This document shows positions 62,569 to 64,000 of a DNA stretch of 64,000 nucleotides, piece after piece. Below the pieces are notes generated by a model, which did not search any database, had not been told where the DNA came from, and saw only the letters and a list, made by a program, of their open reading frames with translations. How positions within the stretch are numbered: position 1 is the first letter of the stretch; each line of letters opens with the position of its first letter. This DNA comes from Lathyrus oleraceus. Taxonomy: Eukaryota; Streptophyta; Magnoliopsida; Fabales; Fabaceae. The stretch lies in assembly GCF_024323335.1 (NCBI RefSeq), contig NC_066585.1, forward strand, positions 84,680,614 through 84,744,613, given 5' to 3'. Position numbers and translations under genes: made by a program.

Positions 62569-64000
62569 ATGGATGCTCAACAACAAGAAGTTTTCAACTT
62601 CTCTCAACAAATGGAATCCACCACCACTGCCCAAAGTTCAAACATTTCAACTCCAATGGTTACAGGCGTTTCCATTACTCCAGTATACAAGGAACCCCAT
62701 ATCCTTGATCGTTTACCTCACATCAACCTATCAACTCCCTTTGAGGGATTGGATGTGTTATGTGAAACACTGGTAGATTTCGACAACATGAAGAGAAATG
62801 GCGTTGATCTTACTGAAGAACTTCGTCAACAAGGTTGGGGAAACTACTTCCAAAGGCTCTATGGCCCTGTTTACCCACTTCTCATCAAGGAGTTCTGGAG
62901 ATTTGCAGATGCTGATGATCATTTCATCGTCTCCTATGTTTTGGGGGTAAAGATAGTAATTACAGAAGAGTCAATTGCTTCTTTGTTGAACATGGAGAAA
63001 GATGGAGGAAAAAGGATTTACAACATCAACCCTAGATCAAGGCGCGTTGCTGAAGTAATCAATCCAACCATTTTCAAACCCAACACTGAAGGAAATCCTT
63101 CAAAGAATAAAGAGCTGCATCAGAACCTCAGAGTGTGGCTCAAGATCATTCTGGGAACTATTCACCACCGCCCAGCCTCAAACTCCTCTGATTACATCAA
63201 TGCAGATCAGAAGTGCATTCTGTATTGCATTCACAAGGGTGTGAAGATCTGCCTTCCTGCACTACTCTTCAGATACCTAAGAGACTCTGTCAGGGAGACC
63301 AGAAACAACATGAAGCCCAGATCCTACATCCCTCTGGGAAGATTGTTATCTGATGTTTTCATCGAGAATGGGATGGTAGATCATCTGGAGAAGGCCAAGC
63401 TGATGCTAGATCTGGCAATAGATACTGGGAAGCCTCTGAACGCCAGAAATCTCAAGAGTATGGGAATAATAAAGAAGATTCAAGTCAGACCCACGCTGGA
63501 CACAACCTGGGATTCCTTGAAAGATCAGAGGAAGCTGCCTCATGGTCTTGCTAGGTTCTACAAGAATGAACCCAGAGATGCGGTTGCTATCTATCTTCAG
63601 CGTCTGCTGGATGAAGGTGTTGACATCTCTGACTTCAGCCTCGACGATTGTCTAGATTCAGAAGAAGACTTCGTCGGGTACAAGAGAGATCTCTCTGAGA
63701 AGAAGATAACATCACAGGCAAAGAAGGCAAGACTTGGAGAATCTTCTGGAAGCAGATCTCCAGCTCCTCTGCAAATTTCTACTGGTACGTCTGTTCCTCC
63801 TATTCCCTCTGAACCTATTATGGTTTCCTCTACCCCTTCCTCTAATCCTCTCCCAACACCACCTATTTTTACAACCTCTGAAACCCCACCTTCTATAACC
63901 AGAACTTCACAACCTCCACCAAATGTTAATCTTTCTCACACTACCACTTCCTCTTCATCATCTTCAGCCCCAGAATCACCCCCATACCTTGAACTCTCCT
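62569..64000 (+). CDS. SIRE env-like protein, 5' part (runs off the window)
   Basis: The frame is open for 477 codons to the window end. The start is the ATG at 62569, after a CT-rich leader. The N-terminus is Gln/Ser/Thr-rich. The middle (about residues 80-320) is globular with 'GWGNYFQRLYGPVYPLLIK', 'KEFWRF', 'VYVLG'-like hydrophobic segments, 'ITEESIASLLNM', 'YINADQKCILYCIHKG' and 'SYIPLGRLLSDVF'. From about 405 it becomes Pro/Ser/Thr-rich ('SPAPLQI', 'NPLPTPPIF', 'TSQPPPNVN'), as described for the env-like ORF of soybean SIRE1. I see no signal peptide or transmembrane helix in the part available. Its fold pattern resembles the Cyclops env-like protein at 20020-21225. The function is unknown, and the 3' end is not visible. 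Confidence 0.8.
   Translation, partial: MDAQQQEVFNFSQQMESTTTAQSSNISTPMVTGVSITPVYKEPHILDRLPHINLSTPFEGLDVLCETLVDFDNMKRNGVDLTEELRQQGWGNYFQRLYGPVYPLLIKEFWRFADADDHFIVSYVLGVKIVITEESIASLLNMEKDGGKRIYNINPRSRRVAEVINPTIFKPNTEGNPSKNKELHQNLRVWLKIILGTIHHRPASNSSDYINADQKCILYCIHKGVKICLPALLFRYLRDSVRETRNNMKPRSYIPLGRLLSDVFIENGMVDHLEKAKLMLDLAIDTGKPLNARNLKSMGIIKKIQVRPTLDTTWDSLKDQRKLPHGLARFYKNEPRDAVAIYLQRLLDEGVDISDFSLDDCLDSEEDFVGYKRDLSEKKITSQAKKARLGESSGSRSPAPLQISTGTSVPPIPSEPIMVSSTPSSNPLPTPPIFTTSETPPSITRTSQPPPNVNLSHTTTSSSSSSAPESPPYLELS

Larger units (their letters stand above)
15896..64000 (+). mobile_element. SIRE/Maximus-type Ty1/copia element, split by two nested insertions, 3' end beyond window
   Basis: The parts on the plus strand are the 5' LTR (15896-16973), an initiator-tRNA-Met PBS (16976-16988), a leader, gag (29280-), protease and integrase (to 32051), integrase end, RT and RNase H (60080-62084) and an env-like ORF (62569 to beyond 64000). 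Cyclops-like and Ogre elements occupy 16989-29207 and 32052-60079. The domain order INT before RT identifies copia. The extra ORF after pol and the long zinc-knuckle gag point to the SIRE lineage. Confidence 0.85.

Noticed and set aside
15896..64000. Host immune, metabolic or other cellular system
   Set aside because: Every long frame is accounted for by retrotransposon proteins, and no domain of a host pathway was recognised.

Overview
This window looks like plant nuclear heterochromatin, most likely from a legume of the tribe Fabeae (pea, vetch or Lathyrus group). It consists of nested LTR retrotransposons plus one DNA-transposon fragment, and I found no host gene, rRNA or tRNA gene. The assignment rests on a giant Ogre (Ty3/gypsy, Tat lineage) element with 6.9-kb LTRs, a 12.2-kb Athila-lineage element with the layout of pea Cyclops, and a SIRE/Maximus-type Ty1/copia element with an env-like ORF. 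Family names come from remembered features; no database was searched.

Layout. 1-3056: end of an Ogre-type LTR (+), cut by the window start, inserted in a hAT transposon. 3057-3706: the 5' end of that hAT element (-), itself inserted in an old Athila element. 3707-8316: that decayed Athila element 'A' (-), with RT start, protease, gag, PBS and 5' LTR. 8317-10656: remnants of a Tat-like gag-pro (+), a five-unit 50-bp tandem repeat, and an antisense coiled-coil ORF remnant. 10657-15895: the 3' half of a second, moderately decayed Athila-like element 'B' (-), with 3' LTR, integrase, RNase H and RT. 15896-64000 and beyond: a SIRE-type copia element (+) that interrupts B.

The SIRE element is split by two very young insertions, each with a perfect 5-bp target duplication. 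A Cyclops-like Athila element (16989-29207, -, TSD gagct) sits in its leader directly after the PBS. A 28,028-bp Ogre (32052-60079, -, TSD ctatg) sits in its integrase/RT frame. The SIRE copy continues at 60080 with RT and RNase H, then an env-like ORF that runs off the window end.

Ogre and Cyclops both look coding-competent: Ogre has ORF1, gag-pro and pol with a phase-compatible intron, and Cyclops has a single 1855-codon gag-pol plus an env-like ORF. The SIRE copy has two frameshifts around its protease start in addition to the Ogre insertion. The most interesting signals are: (i) accessory 'env-like'/ORF1 proteins of three different lineages that seem to share one architecture and lack convincing envelope features; (ii) a short inverted-repeat motif array next to TATA boxes in Athila LTRs, which recurs with a TATA-like site upstream of the Cyclops env-like ORF; (iii) a similar promoter-like block ahead of the SIRE env-like ORF; and (iv) tRNA-3'-end-like repeats in the Ogre 3' UTR.
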